Assembly (NCBI GenBank): GCA_943735955.1
Contig: OX030960.1
Location: 9,983,788 to 10,047,787, forward strand
Direction of reading: 5' to 3'
Length of the DNA stretch: 64,000 bases
Origin: Piscicola geometra
Lineage: Eukaryota; Annelida; Clitellata; Hirudinida; Piscicolidae
Of this stretch, positions 50,401-62,600 are shown piece after piece (position 1 is the first letter of the stretch; each line of letters opens with the position of its first letter). The notes beneath the pieces were generated by a model. It saw nothing but the letters and a program-made list of their open reading frames with translations. It searched no databases and was not told where the DNA came from. A program made the translations under genes and the position numbers.

Positions 50401-53400
50401 CCGTCTTCATCGTCTTCACCGTCTTCATCGTCTTCACCGTCTTCACCGTCTTCATTGTTTGTCTTCATCGTCTTCATCGTCTTCATCGTTCATCTTCATC
50501 GTCTTCACCGTCTTCATCGTCTTCACCGTCTTCACCGTCTTCATCGTCTTCACCGTCTTCACCGTCTTCACCGTCTTCATCGTCTTCACCGTCTTCATCG
50601 TATTCACTGTCTTCATCGTCTTCACGGTCTTCACCGTCTTCATCGTTCATCTTCATCGTCTTCACCGTCTTCATCGTCTTCACCGTCTTCATCGTCTTCA
50701 CCTTCTTCATCGTCTTCACCGTCTTCATCGTCTTCACCGTTTTCATCGTCTTCACCGTCTTCATCGTCTTCACCGTCTTCATCGTCTTCACCGTCTTCAC
50801 CGTCTTCATCGTTCGTCTTCACCGCCTTCACCGTCTTCATCGTCTTCACCGTCTTCATCGTCTTCACCGTCTTCATCGTCTTCACCGTCTTCATCGTCTT
50901 CACCGTCTTCATTGTCTTCTCCGTCTTCATCGTCTTCACCGTCTTCATCGTCTTCACCGTTTTCATCGTCTTCACCGTCTTCATCGTCTTCACCGTCTTC
51001 ATCGTCTTCATCGTTCGTCTTCATCGTCTTCATCGTCTTCATCGTCTTCACCGTCTTCATCGTCTTCACCGTCTTCATTGTCTTCACCGTCTTCATCGTC
51101 TTCACCGTCTTCATCGTCTTCACCGTTTTCATCGTCTTCACCGTCTTCATCGTCTTCACCGTCTTCATCGTCTTCATCGTTCGTCTTCATCGTCTTCATC
51201 GTCTTCATCGTCTTCACCGTCTTCATCGTCTTCACCGTCTTTATCGTTCGTCTTTACCGTCTTCATCGTCTTCACCGTCTTCATCGTCTTCATCGTTCAT
51301 CTTCATCGTCTTCATCGTTTTCACCGTCTTCATCGTCTTCACCGTCTTCATCGTCTTCACCGTCTTCACCGTCTTCATTGTTTGTCTTCATCGTCTTCAT
51401 CGTCTTCATCGTTCATCTTCATCGTCTTCACCGTCTTCATCGTCTTCACCGTCTTCACCGTCTTCATCGTCTTCATCGTCTTCACCGTCTTCATCGTCTT
51501 CACCGTCTTCATCGTCTTCATCGTTCATCTTCATCGTCTTCACCGTCTTCATCGTCTTCACCGTCTTCACCGTCTTCATCGTCTTCATCGTCTTCACCGT
51601 CTTCATCGTCTTCACCGTCTTCATCGTCTTCACTGTCTTCATCGTCTTCATCGTTCGTCTTCATCGTCTTCATCGTCTTCATCGTCTTCACCGTCTTCAT
51701 CGTCTTCACCGTCTTTATCGTTCGTCTTCACCGTCTTCATCGTCTTCACCGTCTTTATCGTTCGTCTTCACCGTCTTCATCGTCTTCACCGTCTTCATCG
51801 TCTTCACCGTCTTCATCGTCTTCACCGTCTTCATCGTCTTCACCGTCTTCATCGCCTTCACCGTCTTCATCGTCTTCACCGTCTTCATCGTCTTCACCGT
51901 ATTCATCGTCTTCACCGTCTTCATCGTCTTCACCGTTTTCATCGTCTTCACCGTCTTCATCGTCTTCACCGTCTTCATCGTCTTCATCGTTCGTCTTCAT
52001 CGTCTTCATCGTCTTCATCGTCTTCACCGTCTTCATCGTCTTCACCGTCTTTATCATTCGTCTTTACCGTCTTCATCGTCTTCACCGTCTTCATCGTCTT
52101 CATCGTTCATCTTCATCGTCTTCATCGTTTTCACCGTCTTCATCGTCTTCACCGTCTTCATCGTTTTCACCGTCTTCATCGTCTTCACCATTTTCACCGT
52201 CTTCACCGTCTTCATCGTCTTCATCGTCTTCATCGTCTTCACCGTCTTCACCGTCTTCACCGTCTTCATTGTTTGTCTTCATCGTCTTCATCGTCTCCAC
52301 TGTCTTCATCGTCTTCACCGTCTTCATCGTCTTCATCGTTTGTCTTCACCGTCTTCACCGTCTTCATCGTCTTCACCGTCTTCATCGTCTTCACCGTTTT
52401 CATCGTCTTCACCGTCTTCATCGTCTTCACCGTCTTCATCGTCTTCATCGTTCGTCTTCATCGTCTTCATCGTCTTCATCGTCTTCACCGTCTTCATCGT
52501 CTTCACCGTCTTTATCGTTCGTTTCTACCGTCTTCATCGTCTTCACCGTCTTCATCGTCTTCATCGTTCATCTTCATCGTCTTCATCGTTTTCACCGTCT
52601 TCATCGTCTTCACCGTCTTCATCGTCTTCACCGTCTTCATCGTCTTCACCATTTTCACCGTCTTCACCGTCTTCATCGTCTTCATCGTCTTCATCGTCTT
52701 CACCGTCTTCACCGTCTTCACCGTCTTCACCGTCTTCACCGTCTTCATTGTTTGTCTTCATCGTCTTCATCGTCTCCACTGTCTTCATCGTCTTCACCGT
52801 CTTCATCGTTTGTCTTCACCGTCTTCACCGTCTTTATCGTTCGTCTTCACCTTCTTCATCGTCTTCACCGTCTTCATCGTCTTCATCGTCTTCACCGTCT
52901 TCACCGTCTTCATCGTCTTCACCGTCTTCATCGTCTTCATCGTTCATCTTCATCGTCTTCACCGTCTTCATCGTCTTCACCGTCTTCACCGTCTTCATCG
53001 TCTTCATCGTCTTCACCGTCTTCATCGTCTTCACCGTCTTCATAGTCTTCACTGTCTTCATCGTCTTCATCGTTCGTCTTCATCGTCTTCATCGTCTTCA
53101 TCGTCTTCACCGTCTTCATCGTCTTCACCGTCTTTATCGTTCGTCTTCACCGTCTTCATCGTCTTCACCGTCTTCATCGTCTTCACCGTCTTCATCGTCT
53201 TCACCGTCTTCATCGTCTTCACCGTTTTCATCGTCTTCACCGTCTTCATCGTCTTCAGCGTTTTTATCGTCTTCACCGTCTTCATCGTCTTCACCGTCTT
53301 CATCGTCTTCATCGTTCGTCTTCATCGTCTTCATCGTCTTTATCGTCTTCACCGTCTTCATCGTCTTCACCGTCTTTATCATTCGTCTTTACCGTCTTCA

Positions 53401-55200
53401 TCGTCTTCACCGTCTTCATCGTCTTCACCATTTTCACCGTCTTCATCGTCTTCATCGTCTTCACCGTCTTCACCGTCTTCACCGTCTTTATTGTTTGTCT
53501 TCATCGTCTTCATCGTCTCCACTGTCTTCATCGTCTTCATCGTCTTCACCGTCTTCATCGTCTTCACCGTCTTCATCGTCTTCACCATTTTCACCGTCTT
53601 CACCGTCTTCATCGTCTTCATCGTCTTCATCGTCTTCACCGTCTTCACCGTCTTCACCGTCTTCATTGTTTGTCTTCATCGTCTTCATCGTCTCCACTGT
53701 CTTCATCGTCTTCACCGTCTTCACCGTCTTTATCGTTCGTCTTCACCTTCTTCATCGTCTTCACCGTCTTCATCGTCTTCATCGTCTTCACCGTCTTCAC
53801 CGTCTTCATCGTCTTCACCGTCTTCATCGTCTTCATCGTTCATCTTCATCGTCTTCACCGTCTTCATCGTCTTCATCGTCTTCATCGTCTTCATCGTCTT
53901 CATCGTCTTCATCGTTCGTCTTCATCGTCTTCATCGTCTTCATCGTCTTCACCGTCTTCATCGTCTTCACCGTCTTTATCGTTCGTCTTCACCGTCTTCA
54001 TCGTCTTCACCGTCTTCATCGTCTTCACCGTCTTCATCGTCTTCACCGTTTTCATCGTCTTCACCGTCTTCATCGTCTTCACCGTCTTCATCGTCTTCAC
54101 CGTCTTCATCGTCTTCACCGTCTTCATCGTCTTCACCGTTTTCATCGTCTTCAGCGTTTTTATCGTCTTCACCGTCTTCATCGTCTTCACCGTCTTCATC
54201 GTCTTCATCGTTCGTCTTCATCGTCTTCATCGTCTTTATCGTCTTCACCGTCTTCATCGTCTTCACCGTCTTTATCATTCGTCTTTACCGTCTTCATCGT
54301 CTTCACCGTCTTCATCGTCTTCACCATTTTCACCGTCTTCATCGTCTTCATCGTCTTCACCGTCTTCACCGTCTTCACCGTCTTTATTGTTTGTCTTCAT
54401 CGTCTTCATCGTCTCCACTGTCTTCATCGTCTTCACCGTCTTCTTCGTCTTCATCGTTTGTCTTCACCGTCTTCACCGTCTTTATCGTTCGTCTTCACCT
54501 TCTTCATCGTCTTCACCGTCTTCATCGTCTTCATCGTCTTCACCGTCTTCACCGTCTTCATCGTCTTCACCGTCTTCATCGTCTTCATCGTTCATCTTCA
54601 TCGTCTTCACCGTCTTCATCGTCTTCACCGTCTTCATCGTCTTCACCGTCTTCATCGTCTTCACCGTCTTCATCGTCTTCACCGTCTTCACCGTCTTCAC
54701 CGTCTTCATCGTCTTCACCATCTTCATCGTCTTCATCGTCTTCACCGTCTTCATCGTCTTCACCGTCTTCATCGTCTTCACCGTCTTCAGCGTCTTCATC
54801 GTCTTCACCGTCTTCATCGTCTTCATCGTTCATCTTCATCGTCTTCATCGTCTTCACCGTCTTCATCGTCTTCACCGTCTTCATCGTCTTCACCGTCTTC
54901 ATCGTCTTCACCGTCTTCACCGTCTTCACCGTCTTCATCGTCTTCATCGTCTTCATCGTCTTCACCGTCTTCACCGTCTTCACCGTCTTCATCGTCTTCA
55001 CTGTCTTCATCGTCTTCACCGTCTTCATCGTCTTCACCGTCTTCATCGTCTTCACCGTCTTCATCGTCTTCATCGTTCGTCTTCACCGTCTTCACCGTCT
55101 TCATCGTCTTCACCGTCTTCATCGTCTTCACCGTCTTCATCGTCTTCACCGTCTTCATCGTCTTCACCGTCTTCATCGTCTTCACCGTCTTCACCGTCTT
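39050..55200. repeat. Large direct duplication, ~8.6-kb period
   Basis: The pattern of breakers and rare units from about 39050 to 47760 is repeated from about 47761 to about 55.2 kb. The offset starts at 8,711 bp, drops to 8,599 after a ~112-bp loss near 48.38 kb, then is 8,626 and 8,635 bp after gains of three units and one unit, and falls to 7,708 and then about 7,533 bp after losses that include one whole 927-bp sub-duplication. Markers include GTCTTCACGG at 40622/49221 and the GCCTTCACC unit near 40822/49421. Right boundary is approximate. Confidence 0.8.
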
Positions 55201-56657
55201 CACCGTCTTCATCGTCTTCACCGTCTTCACCGTCTTCACCGTCTTCACCGTCTTCACCGTCTTCATCGTCTTCACCGTCTTCATCGTCTTCACCGTCTTC
55301 ATCGTCTTCACCGTCTTCATCGTCTTCACCGTCTTCATCGTCTTCATCGTTCGTCTTCACCGTCTTCACCGTCTTCACCGTCTTCATCGTCTTCACCGTC
55401 TTCATCGTCTTCACCGTCTTCATCGTCTTCACCGTCTTCACCGTCTTCATCGTCTTCACCGTCTTCATCGTATTCACCGTCTTCATCGTCTTCACCGTCT
55501 TCACCGTCTTCATCGTTCATCTTCATCTTCTTCATCGTCTTCATCGTTTTCACCGTCTTCATCGTCTTCACCGTCTTCATCGTCTTCACCGTCTTCATCG
55601 TCTTCACCGTCTTCATCGTCTTCACCGTTTTCATCGTCTTCACCGTCTTCATCGTCTTCACCGTCTTCATCGTCTTCACCGTCTTCATCGTCTTCACCGT
55701 CTTCATCGTCTTCACCGTCTTCATCGTCTTCATCGTTCGTCTTCACCGTCTTCACCGTCTTCATCGTCTTCACCGTCTTCACCGTCTTCATCGTCTTCAC
55801 CGTCTTCATCGTCTTCATCGTTCATCTTCATCGTCTTCACCGTCTTCATCGTCTTCACCGTCTTCATCGTCTTCACCGTCTTCATCGTCTTCACCGTCTT
55901 CATCGTCTTCACCGTCTTCACCGTCTTCACCGTCTTCATCGTCTTCACCATCTTCATCGTCTTCATCGTCTTCACCGTCTTCATCGTCTTCACCGTCTTC
56001 ATCGTCTTCACCGTCTTCACCGTCTTCATCGTCTTCACCGTCTTCATCGTCTTCATCGTTCATCTTCATCGTCTTCATCGTCTTCACCGTCTTCATCGTC
56101 TTAACCGTCTTCATCGTATTCACCGTCTTCATCGTCTTCACCGTCTTCACCGTCTTCACCGTCTTCACCGTCTTCATCGTCTTCATCGTCTTCACCGTCT
56201 TTACCGTCTTCATCGTCTTCACTGTCTTCATCGTCTTCACCGTCTTCATCGTCTTCACCGTCTTCATCGTCTTCACCGTCTTCATCGTCTTCATCGTTCG
56301 TCTTCACCGTCTTCACCGTCTTCATCGTCTTCACCGTCTTCATCGTCTTCACCGTCTTCATCGTCTTCACCGTCTTCATCGTCTTCACCGTCTTCACCGT
56401 CTTCACCGTCTTCACCGTCTTCATCGTCTTCACCGTCTTCATCGTCTTCACCGTCTTCATTGTCTTCACCGTCTTCACCGTCTTCACCGTCTTCATCGTC
56501 TTCACCGTCTTCACCGTCTTCACCGTCTTCACCGTCTTCACCGTCTTCATCGTCTTCACCGTCTTCATCGTCTTCACCGTCTTCATCGTCTTCACCGTCT
56601 TCATCGTCTTCACCGTCTTCATCGTCTTCATCGTTCGTCTTCACCGTCTTCACCGTC

Positions 56658-59600
56658 TTAGGGTTAGGGTTAGGGTTAGGGTTAGGGTTAGGGTTAGGGT
56701 TAGGGTTAGGGTTAGGGTTAGGGTTAGGGTTAGGGTTAGGGTTAGGGTTAGGGTTAGGGTTAGGGTTAGGGTTAGGGTTAGGGTTAGGGTTAGGGTTAGG
56801 GTTAGGGTTAGGGTTAGGGTTAGGGTTAGGGTTAGGGTTAGGGTTAGGGTTAGGGTTAGGGTTAGGGTTAGGGTTAGGGTTAGGGTTAGGGTTAGGGTTA
56901 GGGTTAGGGTTAGGGTTAGGGTTAGGGTTAGGGTTAGGGTTAGGGTTAGGGTTAGGGTTAGGGTTAGGGTTAGGGTTAGGGTTAGGGTTAGGGTTAGGGT
57001 TAGGGTTAGGGTTAGGGTTAGGGTTAGGGTTAGGGTTAGGGTTAGGGTTAGGGTTAGGGTTAGGGTTAGGGTTAGGGTTAGGGTTAGGGTTAGGGTTAGG
57101 GTTAGGGTTAGGGTTAGGGTTAGGGTTAGGGTTAGGGTTAGGGTTAGGGTTAGGGTTAGGGTTAGGGTTAGGGTTAGGGTTAGGGTTAGGGTTAGGGTTA
57201 GGGTTAGGGTTAGGGTTAGGGTTAGGGTTAGGGTTAGGGTTAGGGTTAGGGTTAGGGTTAGGGTTAGGGTTAGGGTTAGGGTTAGGGTTAGGGTTAGGGT
57301 TAGGGTTAGGGTTAGGGTTAGGGTTAGGGTTAGGGTTAGGGTTAGGGTTAGGGTTAGGGTTAGGGTTAGGGTTAGGGTTAGGGTTAGGGTTAGGGTTAGG
57401 GTTAGGGTTAGGGTTAGGGTTAGGGTTAGGGTTAGGGTTAGGGTTAGGGTTAGGGTTAGGGTTAGGGTTAGGGTTAGGGTTAGGGTTAGGGTTAGGGTTA
57501 GGGTTAGGGTTAGGGTTAGGGTTAGGGTTAGGGTTAGGGTTAGGGTTAGGGTTAGGGTTAGGGTTAGGGTTAGGGTTAGGGTTAGGGTTAGGGTTAGGGT
57601 TAGGGTTAGGGTTAGGGTTAGGGTTAGGGTTAGGGTTAGGGTTAGGGTTAGGGTTAGGGTTAGGGTTAGGGTTAGGGTTAGGGTTAGGGTTAGGGTTAGG
57701 GTTAGGGTTAGGGTTAGGGTTAGGGTTAGGGTTAGGGTTAGGGTTAGGGTTAGGGTTAGGGTTAGGGTTAGGGTTAGGGTTAGGGTTAGGGTTAGGGTTA
57801 GGGTTAGGGTTAGGGTTAGGGTTAGGGTTAGGGTTAGGGTTAGGGTTAGGGTTAGGGTTAGGGTTAGGGTTAGGGTTAGGGTTAGGGTTAGGGTTAGGGT
57901 TAGGGTTAGGGTTAGGGTTAGGGTTAGGGTTAGGGTTAGGGTTAGGGTTAGGGTTAGGGTTAGGGTTAGGGTTAGGGTTAGGGTTAGGGTTAGGGTTAGG
58001 GTTAGGGTTAGGGTTAGGGTTAGGGTTAGGGTTAGGGTTAGGGTTAGGGTTAGGGTTAGGGTTAGGGTTAGGGTTAGGGTTAGGGTTAGGGTTAGGGTTA
58101 GGGTTAGGGTTAGGGTTAGGGTTAGGGTTAGGGTTAGGGTTAGGGTTAGGGTTAGGGTTAGGGTTAGGGTTAGGGTTAGGGTTAGGGTTAGGGTTAGGGT
58201 TAGGGTTAGGGTTAGGGTTAGGGTTAGGGTTAGGGTTAGGGTTAGGGTTAGGGTTAGGGTTAGGGTTAGGGTTAGGGTTAGGGTTAGGGTTAGGGTTAGG
58301 GTTAGGGTTAGGGTTAGGGTTAGGGTTAGGGTTAGGGTTAGGGTTAGGGTTAGGGTTAGGGTTAGGGTTAGGGTTAGGGTTAGGGTTAGGGTTAGGGTTA
58401 GGGTTAGGGTTAGGGTTAGGGTTAGGGTTAGGGTTAGGGTTAGGGTTAGGGTTAGGGTTAGGGTTAGGGTTAGGGTTAGGGTTAGGGTTAGGGTTAGGGT
58501 TAGGGTTAGGGTTAGGGTTAGGGTTAGGGTTAGGGTTAGGGTTAGGGTTAGGGTTAGGGTTAGGGTTAGGGTTAGGGTTAGGGTTAGGGTTAGGGTTAGG
58601 GTTAGGGTTAGGGTTAGGGTTAGGGTTAGGGTTAGGGTTAGGGTTAGGGTTAGGGTTAGGGTTAGGGTTAGGGTTAGGGTTAGGGTTAGGGTTAGGGTTA
58701 GGGTTAGGGTTAGGGTTAGGGTTAGGGTTAGGGTTAGGGTTAGGGTTAGGGTTAGGGTTAGGGTTAGGGTTAGGGTTAGGGTTAGGGTTAGGGTTAGGGT
58801 TAGGGTTAGGGTTAGGGTTAGGGTTAGGGTTAGGGTTAGGGTTAGGGTTAGGGTTAGGGTTAGGGTTAGGGTTAGGGTTAGGGTTAGGGTTAGGGTTAGG
58901 GTTAGGGTTAGGGTTAGGGTTAGGGTTAGGGTTAGGGTTAGGGTTAGGGTTAGGGTTAGGGTTAGGGTTAGGGTTAGGGTTAGGGTTAGGGTTAGGGTTA
59001 GGGTTAGGGTTAGGGTTAGGGTTAGGGTTAGGGTTAGGGTTAGGGTTAGGGTTAGGGTTAGGGTTAGGGTTAGGGTTAGGGTTAGGGTTAGGGTTAGGGT
59101 TAGGGTTAGGGTTAGGGTTAGGGTTAGGGTTAGGGTTAGGGTTAGGGTTAGGGTTAGGGTTAGGGTTAGGGTTAGGGTTAGGGTTAGGGTTAGGGTTAGG
59201 GTTAGGGTTAGGGTTAGGGTTAGGGTTAGGGTTAGGGTTAGGGTTAGGGTTAGGGTTAGGGTTAGGGTTAGGGTTAGGGTTAGGGTTAGGGTTAGGGTTA
59301 GGGTTAGGGTTAGGGTTAGGGTTAGGGTTAGGGTTAGGGTTAGGGTTAGGGTTAGGGTTAGGGTTAGGGTTAGGGTTAGGGTTAGGGTTAGGGTTAGGGT
59401 TAGGGTTAGGGTTAGGGTTAGGGTTAGGGTTAGGGTTAGGGTTAGGGTTAGGGTTAGGGTTAGGGTTAGGGTTAGGGTTAGGGTTAGGGTTAGGGTTAGG
59501 GTTAGGGTTAGGGTTAGGGTTAGGGTTAGGGTTAGGGTTAGGGTTAGGGTTAGGGTTAGGGTTAGGGTTAGGGTTAGGGTTAGGGTTAGGGTTAGGGTTA

Positions 59601-62600
59601 GGGTTAGGGTTAGGGTTAGGGTTAGGGTTAGGGTTAGGGTTAGGGTTAGGGTTAGGGTTAGGGTTAGGGTTAGGGTTAGGGTTAGGGTTAGGGTTAGGGT
59701 TAGGGTTAGGGTTAGGGTTAGGGTTAGGGTTAGGGTTAGGGTTAGGGTTAGGGTTAGGGTTAGGGTTAGGGTTAGGGTTAGGGTTAGGGTTAGGGTTAGG
59801 GTTAGGGTTAGGGTTAGGGTTAGGGTTAGGGTTAGGGTTAGGGTTAGGGTTAGGGTTAGGGTTAGGGTTAGGGTTAGGGTTAGGGTTAGGGTTAGGGTTA
59901 GGGTTAGGGTTAGGGTTAGGGTTAGGGTTAGGGTTAGGGTTAGGGTTAGGGTTAGGGTTAGGGTTAGGGTTAGGGTTAGGGTTAGGGTTAGGGTTAGGGT
60001 TAGGGTTAGGGTTAGGGTTAGGGTTAGGGTTAGGGTTAGGGTTAGGGTTAGGGTTAGGGTTAGGGTTAGGGTTAGGGTTAGGGTTAGGGTTAGGGTTAGG
60101 GTTAGGGTTAGGGTTAGGGTTAGGGTTAGGGTTAGGGTTAGGGTTAGGGTTAGGGTTAGGGTTAGGGTTAGGGTTAGGGTTAGGGTTAGGGTTAGGGTTA
60201 GGGTTAGGGTTAGGGTTAGGGTTAGGGTTAGGGTTAGGGTTAGGGTTAGGGTTAGGGTTAGGGTTAGGGTTAGGGTTAGGGTTAGGGTTAGGGTTAGGGT
60301 TAGGGTTAGGGTTAGGGTTAGGGTTAGGGTTAGGGTTAGGGTTAGGGTTAGGGTTAGGGTTAGGGTTAGGGTTAGGGTTAGGGTTAGGGTTAGGGTTAGG
60401 GTTAGGGTTAGGGTTAGGGTTAGGGTTAGGGTTAGGGTTAGGGTTAGGGTTAGGGTTAGGGTTAGGGTTAGGGTTAGGGTTAGGGTTAGGGTTAGGGTTA
60501 GGGTTAGGGTTAGGGTTAGGGTTAGGGTTAGGGTTAGGGTTAGGGTTAGGGTTAGGGTTAGGGTTAGGGTTAGGGTTAGGGTTAGGGTTAGGGTTAGGGT
60601 TAGGGTTAGGGTTAGGGTTAGGGTTAGGGTTAGGGTTAGGGTTAGGGTTAGGGTTAGGGTTAGGGTTAGGGTTAGGGTTAGGGTTAGGGTTAGGGTTAGG
60701 GTTAGGGTTAGGGTTAGGGTTAGGGTTAGGGTTAGGGTTAGGGTTAGGGTTAGGGTTAGGGTTAGGGTTAGGGTTAGGGTTAGGGTTAGGGTTAGGGTTA
60801 GGGTTAGGGTTAGGGTTAGGGTTAGGGTTAGGGTTAGGGTTAGGGTTAGGGTTAGGGTTAGGGTTAGGGTTAGGGTTAGGGTTAGGGTTAGGGTTAGGGT
60901 TAGGGTTAGGGTTAGGGTTAGGGTTAGGGTTAGGGTTAGGGTTAGGGTTAGGGTTAGGGTTAGGGTTAGGGTTAGGGTTAGGGTTAGGGTTAGGGTTAGG
61001 GTTAGGGTTAGGGTTAGGGTTAGGGTTAGGGTTAGGGTTAGGGTTAGGGTTAGGGTTAGGGTTAGGGTTAGGGTTAGGGTTAGGGTTAGGGTTAGGGTTA
61101 GGGTTAGGGTTAGGGTTAGGGTTAGGGTTAGGGTTAGGGTTAGGGTTAGGGTTAGGGTTAGGGTTAGGGTTAGGGTTAGGGTTAGGGTTAGGGTTAGGGT
61201 TAGGGTTAGGGTTAGGGTTAGGGTTAGGGTTAGGGTTAGGGTTAGGGTTAGGGTTAGGGTTAGGGTTAGGGTTAGGGTTAGGGTTAGGGTTAGGGTTAGG
61301 GTTAGGGTTAGGGTTAGGGTTAGGGTTAGGGTTAGGGTTAGGGTTAGGGTTAGGGTTAGGGTTAGGGTTAGGGTTAGGGTTAGGGTTAGGGTTAGGGTTA
61401 GGGTTAGGGTTAGGGTTAGGGTTAGGGTTAGGGTTAGGGTTAGGGTTAGGGTTAGGGTTAGGGTTAGGGTTAGGGTTAGGGTTAGGGTTAGGGTTAGGGT
61501 TAGGGTTAGGGTTAGGGTTAGGGTTAGGGTTAGGGTTAGGGTTAGGGTTAGGGTTAGGGTTAGGGTTAGGGTTAGGGTTAGGGTTAGGGTTAGGGTTAGG
61601 GTTAGGGTTAGGGTTAGGGTTAGGGTTAGGGTTAGGGTTAGGGTTAGGGTTAGGGTTAGGGTTAGGGTTAGGGTTAGGGTTAGGGTTAGGGTTAGGGTTA
61701 GGGTTAGGGTTAGGGTTAGGGTTAGGGTTAGGGTTAGGGTTAGGGTTAGGGTTAGGGTTAGGGTTAGGGTTAGGGTTAGGGTTAGGGTTAGGGTTAGGGT
61801 TAGGGTTAGGGTTAGGGTTAGGGTTAGGGTTAGGGTTAGGGTTAGGGTTAGGGTTAGGGTTAGGGTTAGGGTTAGGGTTAGGGTTAGGGTTAGGGTTAGG
61901 GTTAGGGTTAGGGTTAGGGTTAGGGTTAGGGTTAGGGTTAGGGTTAGGGTTAGGGTTAGGGTTAGGGTTAGGGTTAGGGTTAGGGTTAGGGTTAGGGTTA
62001 GGGTTAGGGTTAGGGTTAGGGTTAGGGTTAGGGTTAGGGTTAGGGTTAGGGTTAGGGTTAGGGTTAGGGTTAGGGTTAGGGTTAGGGTTAGGGTTAGGGT
62101 TAGGGTTAGGGTTAGGGTTAGGGTTAGGGTTAGGGTTAGGGTTAGGGTTAGGGTTAGGGTTAGGGTTAGGGTTAGGGTTAGGGTTAGGGTTAGGGTTAGG
62201 GTTAGGGTTAGGGTTAGGGTTAGGGTTAGGGTTAGGGTTAGGGTTAGGGTTAGGGTTAGGGTTAGGGTTAGGGTTAGGGTTAGGGTTAGGGTTAGGGTTA
62301 GGGTTAGGGTTAGGGTTAGGGTTAGGGTTAGGGTTAGGGTTAGGGTTAGGGTTAGGGTTAGGGTTAGGGTTAGGGTTAGGGTTAGGGTTAGGGTTAGGGT
62401 TAGGGTTAGGGTTAGGGTTAGGGTTAGGGTTAGGGTTAGGGTTAGGGTTAGGGTTAGGGTTAGGGTTAGGGTTAGGGTTAGGGTTAGGGTTAGGGTTAGG
62501 GTTAGGGTTAGGGTTAGGGTTAGGGTTAGGGTTAGGGTTAGGGTTAGGGTTAGGGTTAGGGTTAGGGTTAGGGTTAGGGTTAGGGTTAGGGTTAGGGTTA

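Larger units (their letters stand above)
16611..56657. repeat. Subtelomeric 9-bp satellite, array 3 (40 kb, to telomere)
   Basis: Forty kilobases of the same 9-bp satellite run from island 2 to the telomere without inversion or any other insertion that I can see. ACC and ATC units often alternate, giving an 18-bp rhythm. Breakers (GTTC, GTTT, and GATC near 24884 and 26387) are closer together here than in array 2, commonly about 100-200 bp apart. The array is a patchwork of direct duplications of kilobase blocks, listed separately. It ends at GTCTT, where TTAGGG repeats begin. Open frames, including one spanning about 30 kb of plus strand, are caused by stop-free units and are not genes. Confidence 0.97.

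Noticed and set aside
25466..56104. Giant plus-strand open frame of about 10,200 codons, and similar ones at 5044-15339, 8586-15356, 16566-21821 and 25533-53045
   Set aside because: They consist only of the satellite read through in shifting frames (Phe-Ile-Val, Arg-Leu-His, Ser-Pro blocks). Several such frames overlap, none has a domain, and the period is 9 bp with breakers that change frame.
50..56653. Many minus-strand frames starting Met-Lys-Thr and ending in acidic Asp-Glu-Gly runs, which look like highly charged proteins
   Set aside because: Each begins in one satellite frame and ends where the breakers shift it into the stop-rich frame. Their number and sizes follow breaker spacing exactly.
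16611..56657. CRISPR array, because of regularly repeated short units
   Set aside because: There are no unique spacers between repeats, units are 9 bp, and the context is a eukaryotic chromosome end.
1..56657. Interstitial telomeric repeats inside the satellite or islands
   Set aside because: I saw no TTAGGG or CCCTAA tandem before 56658; the AACTAAGGGGGG text near 916 is not a telomere repeat.
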